A stretch of DNA of 13,473 nt from Treponema sp. (GTDB taxonomy: Bacteria; Spirochaetota; Spirochaetia; Treponematales; Treponemataceae). The notes under the pieces are model-generated. The model was not told the DNA's origin. It searched no databases and saw only the letters and a list, made by a program, of their open reading frames with translations. The first letter of the stretch is position 1, and each line of letters starts with the position of its first letter. Location: the NCBI GenBank assembly GCA_023231445.1, contig JALNVF010000088.1, positions 1 to 13,473 of the forward strand, in the 5' to 3' direction. Made by a program: the position numbers and the translations under genes. Positions 6,771 to 13,473 of this stretch are shown piece by piece.

Positions 6771-7449
6771 AGTTTTCTTCTGCATTACGGCGGTTTTTGC
6801 AGTAACTTCCTCTGGCCGTGCATCTGAAATAATGAATGATTTTTACTCCGGGAAAGCAGTAAATATAGCTGAAGCTGCCGCTCTGGTAGAAACCAGTGCC
6901 TGCGGTACTGATTTAAATGAATATATAAAAAATTGTACTGTTTTATCAACACTTCTTGTAAGTGATACGGATAGGACCTATGTGCGCCTGCTTACAGACT
7001 TTGAAAAAGCAAGTAGAAATAAAATATATACATCAAAGAATACAGAGACAATAGCGTTGTATGCAGAATATCTTTATTCAAAGTTGTCCTGGGAAAAATC
7101 GAGTTTTACTATAATCGAACAGCTTCCCGTCTGGTATGCGAAGAATGTTTTATTAAATAATGATAAAAAATCTTTACTTGACATGGCAGTATGGTACATA
7201 AGCGCAGCAAACGACACAACTTTGTTGTGGAATTCGTTTATAAAAAAGCAGGAATACTTAATCGATGATCTGGATTTGTCCGATATTGACAGATTTAACT
7301 ATTATCTGTCGTATTCGATTTTTTATATGAAAATGCCGGACACAAAAAAAGGTCTTTCATATCTGGCACGGGCAGAACAATTGTTTCCCGACAGTATACA
7401 GGCAGAAATTATAGAAGAAAATTATAAAAGAGGGAGATTCGGCTGGTAA
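6742..7449 (+). CDS. secreted helical protein of unknown function
   Basis: A 235-residue protein with a signal peptide (MKKVSLFLSEVFFCITAVFA, probable cut after residue 20). I do not recognise the mature part. It looks all-helical, with several Tyr/Leu-rich amphipathic segments (TIALYAEYLYSKLSW, FNYYLSYSIFYMKM) and a closing GLSYLARAEQLFPDS segment that resembles a degenerate TPR helix pair, so it may be a diverged relative of its upstream neighbour. It starts 29 bases inside the preceding gene, and its TAA shares a base with the next ATG (TAATG), so translation is probably coupled on both sides. Location is inferred to be the periplasm. The function is unknown beyond membership of this operon. 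Confidence 0.75.
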   Translation: MKKVSLFLSEVFFCITAVFAVTSSGRASEIMNDFYSGKAVNIAEAAALVETSACGTDLNEYIKNCTVLSTLLVSDTDRTYVRLLTDFEKASRNKIYTSKNTETIALYAEYLYSKLSWEKSSFTIIEQLPVWYAKNVLLNNDKKSLLDMAVWYISAANDTTLLWNSFIKKQEYLIDDLDLSDIDRFNYYLSYSIFYMKMPDTKKGLSYLARAEQLFPDSIQAEIIEENYKRGRFGW

Positions 7450-8120
7450 TGTTATCAATATGTAATTTAAATAAATTATATCATGTGCAGGAGCAGATTA
7501 TAAAAGCAAATGCTGATATCAGTCTTACTGTTATGCCTGGAGAAATAGTCTGGATAAAAGGAAATTCCGGGGCGGGTAAAAGCACTTTTTTGAATGTTGT
7601 TTCAGGAATTGATTTTGCAGACTCAGGTTCAGTGAAATGGGACACTGATGAAATAACCGAAATGACGGGGAAGCAATGTGCTGATTTCAGATTAAAAAAA
7701 TGCGGACTTGTTTTTCAGTTTTTTGAACTGATGAAAACTCAAAATGCTTTTGACAATGCCGCTCTTCCTATGAAGATAAAAGGCAGTACGAAGAAAGAAA
7801 TATCGCAAAAGATGTGTGCGCTGTTTGAAGACTTTGAAGTGGGGCAGCTTATGAAAAAAAAACCGGCTGAACTTTCCGGTGGTGAAAAGCAGCGGATCGC
7901 AATTATACGCGCGCTTGCAAACGACCCTGTGTATCTTCTGGCTGATGAAATTACCGCATCGCTTGACCGGACATTATCAGAGAAAGTATATGACTACCTG
8001 CGGAACTATATAAAAAAACAGAACGGTATAGGATTATTTGTTTCTCACGATCCTGCAATTACAGAGTATGCAGATGCCTGTTACATCATGAATGACGGAA
8101 GGCTTGAAAAATGTATTTAA
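7449..8120 (+). CDS. LolD/MacB-type ABC transporter ATPase
   Basis: A 223-residue stand-alone nucleotide-binding subunit of the LolD/MacB/FtsE class (type VII ABC systems). All motifs are intact: Walker A GNSGAGKST (38-46), Q-loop Gln90, signature LSGGE (142-146), Walker B YLLADE with Glu167, D-loop ASLD (170-173), and switch His200 (VSHD). The usual ADEPTGNLD of this class is ADEITASLD here. It overlaps the preceding gene by one base and the following permease by ten. It would power the FtsX-like permease by ATP hydrolysis in the cytoplasm; proteins of this class drive extraction or mechanical movement at the periplasmic side rather than transport through the membrane. The substrate is not determined by this subunit. 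Confidence 0.93.
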   Translation: MLSICNLNKLYHVQEQIIKANADISLTVMPGEIVWIKGNSGAGKSTFLNVVSGIDFADSGSVKWDTDEITEMTGKQCADFRLKKCGLVFQFFELMKTQNAFDNAALPMKIKGSTKKEISQKMCALFEDFEVGQLMKKKPAELSGGEKQRIAIIRALANDPVYLLADEITASLDRTLSEKVYDYLRNYIKKQNGIGLFVSHDPAITEYADACYIMNDGRLEKCI

Positions 8121-9322
8121 TAAAAATGGCATGGAACAATCTTCGGTATAATACAAAACGGAGTATCGCGCTGATTCTGCTGATTGCAGTTGCGGCTGGT
8201 GCGATACTGCTGTATCAGGGATACGTAGAATATTCCCGTGCGGGTATGGCTGCAGGATATATTAATTCAAACGGTAGTATGCAGATCGCTTTGAACAGCT
8301 ACTGGAATAAAGCAGCTGATTCTGAAACTGTTATAGACGCAGCCGATCTGCAGAAACTGTATAGAATCCTTGATAACCAAAAAATAATCAGTTTTTATGA
8401 CAGTGTTCTTGAATATAACGGAATTATAGGGAATGAAAATAATTCCGCAATATTCTGGGCAAAAGGATATGACCATCCTGAGAAACATTTCGGCGTCTCT
8501 CAGGGCACACCAATTTTTTCGTCTGACGACGGAATAGTGATTGGAAGTGTTCTGGCCCAAAAACTGCATTTTGTAATGAATGACGAAGGAATACAGCTTT
8601 TATCGCTTATGAGTAATTCTCCTGAGACTGGTTTATGTCTTGGCTCTTTTCACGTTTCCGGAATAGTCGACACCGGAGTCCCACAAAATGATGAAGGCCT
8701 CCTGATAAGCACGAGACAAACTGCACTTTCTCTGCTTAATATGGAAGATGCTGCTTCGTATGTCCAGGTGTATCTGCACAGCAACGAAACACTTCATGAA
8801 GTAAAAAAAGAATTTGAGGCGGCATTTAAAAAAAATAAACTTCCATTTTCGATTAAGACATGGGAGGAATTAAATCCGACGTTCAAACAGGTAAACGATC
8901 TCAATGAAACACAGTTCTTCATTATAAGTCTTATTCTGGGACTGTTAATTTTTATTTCACTTATGCAGACACTTTCAACTGCATTTCTGGAACGCTTAGA
9001 CGAATTCGGTACGATAGAAGCAATTGGAATGCCAAAAAGAACAATTATAGTAATGCTCCTTTGTGAAACCGTATTCCTTATATTATTTGGACTTGCCGCA
9101 GCAGGTATTGTGTCCTGCTGTGCTGATAAATTTGTTAATATCTTTAATATTAAAATGACGCCTCCCGGATACAGCATTTCTTATCCTTTGCAATTTTATT
9201 TTGTTCCGGTGAAAGTATTTCATTCAATTCTGTTTGTCATAGCTTCCTGTTTTTTTGCAGTACTTATTCCCATATGTGCAATCTGTAGAAATACCGTTGT
9301 AAGACTTATAAATCATATATAG
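8111..9322 (+). CDS. FtsX/LolC-like permease of a MacB-type ABC transporter
   Basis: A 403-residue inner-membrane protein with the four-helix layout of LolC/LolE and MacB. One N-terminal helix is at about 18-37, a large periplasmic domain at about 40-262, and three helices at about 269-291, 311-335 and 366-392. Between helices two and three the cytoplasmic loop EFGTIEAIGMPKRTI (298-312) matches the coupling segment of FtsX domains. A TPPG motif (350-353) with a Tyr-rich stretch follows helix three, a feature I associate with permeases that sit next to LolA-like genes. Only one permease is present, so a homodimer is expected, unlike the LolC-LolE pair. The gene starts inside the ATPase gene and ends in TAG fourteen bases before the next start. 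Probable role: extraction of a lipid or lipoprotein from the outer leaflet of the inner membrane (inference). Confidence 0.9.
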   Translation: MYLIKMAWNNLRYNTKRSIALILLIAVAAGAILLYQGYVEYSRAGMAAGYINSNGSMQIALNSYWNKAADSETVIDAADLQKLYRILDNQKIISFYDSVLEYNGIIGNENNSAIFWAKGYDHPEKHFGVSQGTPIFSSDDGIVIGSVLAQKLHFVMNDEGIQLLSLMSNSPETGLCLGSFHVSGIVDTGVPQNDEGLLISTRQTALSLLNMEDAASYVQVYLHSNETLHEVKKEFEAAFKKNKLPFSIKTWEELNPTFKQVNDLNETQFFIISLILGLLIFISLMQTLSTAFLERLDEFGTIEAIGMPKRTIIVMLLCETVFLILFGLAAAGIVSCCADKFVNIFNIKMTPPGYSISYPLQFYFVPVKVFHSILFVIASCFFAVLIPICAICRNTVVRLINHI

Positions 9323-9336
9323 CAGAAAGGAAAAAA

Positions 9337-10059
9337 ATGAGGAAATATCTATTTTTTATTTTACTGACACTTGCTGCATTTACAGAAGCATCTGCTGAAA
9401 GTTTATATGATGAATTTCTCGGAATATATGACGCGTATGCTTCAGATGATAAAACTTTCTATGCTCTGCAGAAACTTAACGAATATGATTCCAACGGTAA
9501 ACTCGTTTCCGAAACAGATGCAGACTGCCTTATATACGGCAATAACGAAATGACCCGTATAAATAAGAAAGGACAGGATTTGTATTTTTTAAGCACAGCG
9601 TCCGGATACTGGATTAAAAATGATAAATTGCAGCAACCGCTCAAGATATCCGGCAGTTACAAAGTTATGGAGATACAGATGCAGGATCTCTTGAGAATCG
9701 ATTTTAGAAATGACTTTTGTATAGATAACGGTGATGCTGAAAGCGGAAATACAATTCTTTTAAAAAGAACAAACAGGAAAAACACCTATTCATATATACG
9801 TCTTAATAAAAAGAGCGGACAGTATAGGGCAGAAATGCTTGATGCAAAAAAACAAAAGCTGAAAACACTGATTTATGAAACAGGGGAGATAAATGGCATA
9901 ACCTGTTTTAGCAGCGTAAGCATTACGGACGATGTTTTTTCAACAGGGGCATATTATAAGTATATAACAGTGTCAATGAAGAGTATAAAAGTTTCAAAGG
10001 TTTTGTTTAATCCGGTATTTATGGATGAACTTATTCGATTTTTCGAAAAAAAATCATGA
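9337..10059 (+). CDS. LolA-like periplasmic carrier (outer membrane lipoprotein-sorting protein family)
   Basis: A 240-residue protein with signal peptide MRKYLFFILLTLAAFTEASA. The mature part fits the LolA-like fold of proteins annotated as outer-membrane lipoprotein-sorting proteins: a central segment DLYFLSTASGYWIKNDKLQQ followed by PLKISGSYKVMEIQMQDLLR (about 81-120), corresponding to the family's 'gyWly.P..r...rIsg...dl...D' pattern, and later a strand pair with KLKTLIYETGEINGI. It is not classical LolA, which is shorter. LolA-fold proteins carry acylated or lipid cargo across the periplasm in a hydrophobic cavity. Its position directly after a LolCDE-like transporter and before two outer-membrane barrels supports a carrier role; the cargo is not known. 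AGAAAGG precedes the ATG, and its TGA overlaps the next ATG as ATGA. Confidence 0.75.
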   Translation: MRKYLFFILLTLAAFTEASAESLYDEFLGIYDAYASDDKTFYALQKLNEYDSNGKLVSETDADCLIYGNNEMTRINKKGQDLYFLSTASGYWIKNDKLQQPLKISGSYKVMEIQMQDLLRIDFRNDFCIDNGDAESGNTILLKRTNRKNTYSYIRLNKKSGQYRAEMLDAKKQKLKTLIYETGEINGITCFSSVSITDDVFSTGAYYKYITVSMKSIKVSKVLFNPVFMDELIRFFEKKS

Positions 10060-11042
10060 AAAAAAGTATTTTTTACGGAATAATTTTTTTATTCGCTTCC
10101 ATAAATGTTAATGCGCTTTCTTTTGGTTTTATGACAGAAGCTGACTTTATAAAATTAAAACCACAACCCTATACACCTGATTATACAGCAGATGTTTCAA
10201 CGCACCTTTATTTTTCTCAGGATTTAAATATACGGAATTACCTGTTGACTGCTAAACTGGGAATTGTTATTACGAATAGTAAAATAAAATTTCAGTTTGT
10301 AGAATTTAAAAATACGATTTTATTTAATTTTGCGGGGATTACTTTTGGAAAGTATAATGTATATTGGGGAAAAAGCATCATAAAAAATGATTTCTTTTTA
10401 AATATACCGGTAACTGATGTTATAGATAAAAATCTATGGAATATAAAAGCAGACTTTGTGTTTGACAATCTTACAGTAACAGCTGGCTCCGTACTCGACA
10501 CGGAATCAATAGATGATTTTGCGAAACCTGACTGGGCTTCCTGCTATACATTGTTTAATTTTTCCTGCCCTGCTTTTACCGCAGGATGGGAAGCGGACTG
10601 TTTGTTTGCTGCCGGCAAAGAGAACGAAATAAAAACAGCTGTTGAATTTTTATTCACAAAGATTAGTAATGTATCAGTTTATGCTGATGCATCACTAAAA
10701 GTTCCGCCAGGTACAACAATTTCTAATAATATTGATTGGTCTGGTGTAGTGGGAACGTCATGGTACTTTGACAACAAATATGTACCTGCGACTTTTATTG
10801 CCGAATTTTGTGGTTATAACAATGCCGCAGGTTTTGGCTTGCTTGTTATTCCGGAGATTGATACTAAATTCGGATATAGTCTGAAAATGGAATATATTCA
10901 GGATAATAAAATGATTGTAACAAATACGGTTACCATGAATGCAGGTACCTGTAAAATTTATTTTGAGTATCAAAGTGCAAATTTGTTAGAAAAGGATAAA
11001 TATAATCAATTACTTTCGACGGGAGTGAAATATGAATTTTAA
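10056..11042 (+). CDS. outer-membrane beta-barrel protein, first of two
   Basis: A 328-residue protein with signal peptide MKKSIFYGIIFLFASINVNA. The rest alternates short hydrophobic/aromatic strands with polar turns and ends in ...TGVKYEF, with the C-terminal Phe typical of barrels assembled by BamA. There are no long hydrophobic helices. The segment ITFGKYNVYWGKSIIKND, followed by FFLNIP (about 95-117), resembles the 'G.q.i.WG.g....D..nP' pattern of DUF1302-like and related porin barrels that are often found beside LolA-like genes. The gene overlaps its neighbours on both sides (4 and 11 bases). I infer it is the outer-membrane terminus or acceptor of the pathway encoded upstream. No precise family is claimed. 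Confidence 0.75.
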   Translation: MKKSIFYGIIFLFASINVNALSFGFMTEADFIKLKPQPYTPDYTADVSTHLYFSQDLNIRNYLLTAKLGIVITNSKIKFQFVEFKNTILFNFAGITFGKYNVYWGKSIIKNDFFLNIPVTDVIDKNLWNIKADFVFDNLTVTAGSVLDTESIDDFAKPDWASCYTLFNFSCPAFTAGWEADCLFAAGKENEIKTAVEFLFTKISNVSVYADASLKVPPGTTISNNIDWSGVVGTSWYFDNKYVPATFIAEFCGYNNAAGFGLLVIPEIDTKFGYSLKMEYIQDNKMIVTNTVTMNAGTCKIYFEYQSANLLEKDKYNQLLSTGVKYEF

Positions 11043-12051
11043 AAAGTTTATACTTAGTGTAATTTTTGCAGTAAATTTTTTTCCCCCCGTTTATGCAAAA
11101 GAAGGAACTGATGCAATAATCAGTCATAGGATTAAACAGAAATTTCAGTATTATGGTTTCCCCCTCGTTTATACACTTGGGTATGAATACAGAAACAATA
11201 ATTTTGTATCTTATGCACCTTTTGCAGGTATGATTTTTGATGCACGGCAGGATAGCGATTTACAGGCAGTCACCGGAATGCAGTTTCGCTACAACCGATT
11301 CTATGTTAAGCCGCAGTTCTTTTATGAGATATGGAATCCGGCAGTAAAATCATTTTCCCTGGAAACCGAATATGGAGTTCAGATGACATTCGGTGCAGCT
11401 CTTGATAACGGAGGCATTGATTTTATATCACAATATGGTAAAAATCGGTGGGCTTGTTCAGATGAAACTGTACAGAATATTGGAACTTTTAAAGAAATTT
11501 TGCAATATGATTGTTTTATAGTTGATAATCTTATTTTCAAAGCAACCGGAACTGCTCAGTTTGCTCTTAATCTTATTCCGGAAAAATCATTCAGCTCATA
11601 TAATATGCTGCTCAACATTCCGTTTACGTATAACTGGTATTATGGAGAAACATGTTTTTTGTATTCTTTGTTTTATACAGACTATATTAACCTGTATAAT
11701 AATGAGGATAAAGATTACGATATTTATAAGAAATATTCTACTATTAACGGAAGGAGCCCTCTAAAAGCAGATACAGATATATTTTCTTTTTTAACAGCGG
11801 TAGAACTTGAACAAAGATTTTATATTTTTCGTTTTTTCGGTACAGTAAATAATTTTTATGTATCAGCATTTGCAAATCTTGCGGCAGGATTTAATAAAGA
11901 AAATTCCATAAAAATACTTTATCAGTACGGGATAGGTACCGGTTATAATTTATACGGCTGTGTTCCTTTTACATTTCAGATAGGTGTTGATAACAATGAT
12001 TCACTTATATTTTATTTTGGCGTAGTTTCAAAGATTTCGCACCGGCCATAG
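11032..12051 (+). CDS. outer-membrane beta-barrel protein, second of two
   Basis: A 339-residue protein with signal peptide MNFKKFILSVIFAVNFFPPVYA (cut after about residue 22). The mature chain is rich in Tyr, Phe and Trp, in alternating strands such as GFPLVYTLGYEYRNNNFVSY, FRYNRFYVKPQFFYEIW and FTYNWYYGETCFLYSLFY, joined by polar turns. It ends KISHRP rather than in an aromatic residue; the last aromatic strand is SLIFYFGVVSKI. It has no obvious similarity to the preceding barrel, so the two are not a simple duplication. It begins eleven bases inside that gene and is the last gene of the operon, closing about 100 bases before a strong terminator. Barrel structure is inferred from composition and pattern; the family is not recognised. 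Confidence 0.7.
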   Translation: MNFKKFILSVIFAVNFFPPVYAKEGTDAIISHRIKQKFQYYGFPLVYTLGYEYRNNNFVSYAPFAGMIFDARQDSDLQAVTGMQFRYNRFYVKPQFFYEIWNPAVKSFSLETEYGVQMTFGAALDNGGIDFISQYGKNRWACSDETVQNIGTFKEILQYDCFIVDNLIFKATGTAQFALNLIPEKSFSSYNMLLNIPFTYNWYYGETCFLYSLFYTDYINLYNNEDKDYDIYKKYSTINGRSPLKADTDIFSFLTAVELEQRFYIFRFFGTVNNFYVSAFANLAAGFNKENSIKILYQYGIGTGYNLYGCVPFTFQIGVDNNDSLIFYFGVVSKISHRP

Positions 12052-12151
12052 AAGGAAGCTTTCTGTTAGCAGTGTCCTGTTACCTGTACCTGCTCCCAAA
12101 TTTACAATATTTTTTAACGACAACTGATTAACATATTTCCCAGTAACGACG

Positions 12152-12191
12152 AAGGCGTCGGAGAACAATGTGGTTCTCCGACGCCTTTTTT
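12152..12191 (+). terminator. strong intrinsic terminator after the envelope operon
   Basis: A perfect 15-base stem (12152-12166 with 12173-12187), GC-rich in its lower half, closes a six-base loop and runs into six Ts (12186-12191). It lies 100 bases after the last operon gene and 46 bases before the next gene. Only the plus strand has a T-tract after the stem. If the downstream gene's promoter lies upstream of it, the hairpin would act as an attenuator instead. Confidence 0.9.
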
Positions 12192-12193
12192 AT

Positions 12194-12205
12194 GGCTTGT
12201 GAGCC
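12194..12205 (+). repeat. right copy of 12-base word GGCTTGTGAGCC
   Basis: Identical to, and in the same orientation as, the copy at 4138-4149. It lies just after the terminator, at the point where sequence composition returns to that of the left flank. The flanking bases do not match beyond the 12-base core. Confidence 0.5.
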
Positions 12206-12237
12206 GGTGAAGATAACGTAGAAATGGAGGAAGTAGG

Positions 12238-13380
12238 ATGGGATATCCTGAAGTTAATTTTCTGTATCTGAATGAAGCGGATATGATCAGGGCGGGCGTG
12301 ACCGATATGAAGTCGTGCATCGATACGATTGAAGAGATGTTCAAGCTGATGAAAAAGGGAAATTATGTCATGGGCGGAGCGAATCACAATTCACACGGTG
12401 TTATGATGTCGTTTCCCGAACATCCGGCATTTCCCGAAATGCCGCACGACGGCCCCGACCGCCGCTTTATGGCGATGCCCGCATACCTGGGCGGAAAGTT
12501 CGACATGGCGGGAATGAAGTGGTACGGCTCAAACGTTGAGAACAAAAACAAGGGATTGCCGCGTTCCATCCTTATGCTTACGCTGAACGACAAGGACACA
12601 GGCGCGCCTCTTGCATACATGTCGGCAAATATTCTGAGCGCCATGCGTACCGGTGCCGTTCCCGGGGTCGGATTCCGTTATTTTGCAAAGAAAGATTCAA
12701 AAGTTGCCGGTATTATCGGACCGGGTGTTATGAACAAAACCGCATTCATGGCAATAATTACGGAACGTCCGGGAATAGATACAGTAAAAATAAAAGGACA
12801 TACACCGGAGTCGAAGTCGACGACCGCTTTCGTGGAATGGCTCAAAACGGAATATCCGCAGGTAACGCACGTTGAAGTCGTGGAGAGTGAAGAGGCTGCC
12901 GTCCGGGACGCAGACATTGTGAGTATTGCAACATCGAGTCCGACAGGGAATCCATCGGAATATCCGTATGTGAAGGAAGAATGGATAAAGCCCGGTGCTG
13001 TTTTCAGCTGCCCTTCTTCGGCACTATTCGACGACGACTTTATTCTTCACCGCGCACGTACGATAACCGACAACATCAAGCTCTATGAGGCATGGGAATC
13101 GGAAATGCCGTTCCCCGCATACAACACGATTCCCATCCCGGCAGTGCATTGTATGGACCTCATCGCTGAAAAGAAAATGACAAATGATCAGGTTGACGAT
13201 CTGGGAGACATACTGACCGGAAAAATTCCTGCACGCCGTAAGGAAGATGAAATAATTATTTATTCCGTCGGTGGTATGCCCGTGGAAGACGTTGCGTGGG
13301 GAACGACAGTGTACCGCAGAGCACTTGAACTCGGTGTCGGCACAAAACTAAATCTGTGGAATACTCCGGCTCTCGCATAA
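12238..13380 (+). CDS. ornithine cyclodeaminase/mu-crystallin family protein (tyramine oxidase subunit B-like)
   Basis: A complete 380-residue protein of the ornithine cyclodeaminase/mu-crystallin family. Hallmarks in order: MKWYGSN (93-99) with the substrate-binding Lys94 region; GLPRS...LNDKDTGAPLAYM (106-128); the RTGA motif (137-140); the Rossmann nucleotide loop VAGIIGPGVMNK (156-167); and near the C-terminus GGMPVEDVAWG (345-355) with the conserved Asp. These support an NAD(P)-dependent cytosolic enzyme acting on an amino acid or imine. The length and inserts (an N-terminal segment with HNSHGVMMSFPEHPAFPEMPHDGPDRR) resemble the subgroup that databases label tyramine oxidase subunit B; that name is from memory and its function is not well established. 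GGAGG lies seven bases before the ATG. The codon composition is GC-richer than the preceding operon. Confidence 0.88.
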   Translation: MGYPEVNFLYLNEADMIRAGVTDMKSCIDTIEEMFKLMKKGNYVMGGANHNSHGVMMSFPEHPAFPEMPHDGPDRRFMAMPAYLGGKFDMAGMKWYGSNVENKNKGLPRSILMLTLNDKDTGAPLAYMSANILSAMRTGAVPGVGFRYFAKKDSKVAGIIGPGVMNKTAFMAIITERPGIDTVKIKGHTPESKSTTAFVEWLKTEYPQVTHVEVVESEEAAVRDADIVSIATSSPTGNPSEYPYVKEEWIKPGAVFSCPSSALFDDDFILHRARTITDNIKLYEAWESEMPFPAYNTIPIPAVHCMDLIAEKKMTNDQVDDLGDILTGKIPARRKEDEIIIYSVGGMPVEDVAWGTTVYRRALELGVGTKLNLWNTPALA

Positions 13381-13411
13381 TTATCAATTTTTTTTAATAG
13401 GAGAATAATTT

Positions 13412-13473
13412 ATGGAAGCAAAATTATCAAAGGTCGAAATTGTCACAAGCCTTTCAAAATTCACGGAACTGAA
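13412..13473 (+). CDS. start of the next gene, possibly a PII-like protein (cut by window edge)
   Basis: Twenty codons are visible (MEAKLSKVEIVTSLSKFTEL), starting seven bases after AGGAGA and 31 bases after the preceding stop, so it probably shares that gene's transcript. The opening beta strand followed by an SKFTEL helix start is compatible with the N-terminus of PII-family signalling proteins (KIEAII.P.KL..L pattern), but 20 residues cannot establish this. Confidence 0.6.
   Translation, partial: MEAKLSKVEIVTSLSKFTEL

Noticed and set aside
1..13473. CRISPR arrays, tRNA or rRNA genes, transposases, integrases
   Set aside because: I saw no regularly spaced repeats, no cloverleaf-like or rRNA sequence, and no protein with recombinase or transposase motifs on either strand.

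Overview
The window looks like a chromosomal segment from a diderm bacterium with a moderately low GC content. Several genes encode signal peptides, LolA-like periplasmic proteins and outer-membrane beta-barrel candidates. The style of the genes and the final ornithine-cyclodeaminase-family gene remind me of Treponema or other spirochaetes, but this is an inference from gene content and not a proven assignment.

Left block (1-4101, higher GC): the 5' part of a LysR-type regulator gene on the minus strand is divergent from two overlapping genes for the halves of a heterodimeric type IV ABC exporter. The first subunit carries the degenerate catalytic residues (Asp for Glu after Walker B, Gln for the switch His). 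The second carries the canonical Glu and His but a weakened signature (LSAGQ). This is the reciprocal arrangement of BmrCD/TM287-288-like exporters. The second gene is interrupted by a single in-frame TAG at 2938-2940, after which the same reading frame continues perfectly, so the exporter is probably a recently inactivated pseudogene (or there is a sequencing error or readthrough). The divergent intergenic region holds a good sigma-70 promoter whose -35 lies in an imperfect 22-bp dyad.

Middle block (4164-12051, visibly AT-richer): two minus-strand genes (an unrecognised 183-aa protein, then a membrane-embedded LuxR-type regulator) are divergent, across a 560-bp AT-rich control region, from a tightly overlapping seven-gene operon. 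In order, the operon encodes a secreted TPR-like protein, a secreted helical protein, a LolD/MacB-type ATPase, a four-helix FtsX/LolC-like permease, a LolA-like periplasmic protein, and two unrelated outer-membrane beta-barrel candidates. Read together, the products cover every layer from cytoplasm to outer membrane. I infer a dedicated ATP-driven pathway that extracts a lipid or lipoprotein from the inner membrane and passes it through a LolA-like carrier to the outer membrane. Control by the adjacent membrane-bound LuxR regulator is likely but not shown. This is the most interesting part of the window.

Right block (12052-13473, higher GC again): a near-ideal intrinsic terminator closes the operon. 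It is followed by a complete ornithine cyclodeaminase/mu-crystallin family gene (resembling the group annotated as tyramine oxidase subunit B) and the first 20 codons of another gene, possibly PII-like. An identical 12-base word, GGCTTGTGAGCC, lies at each edge of the AT-rich middle block (4138-4149 and 12194-12205).
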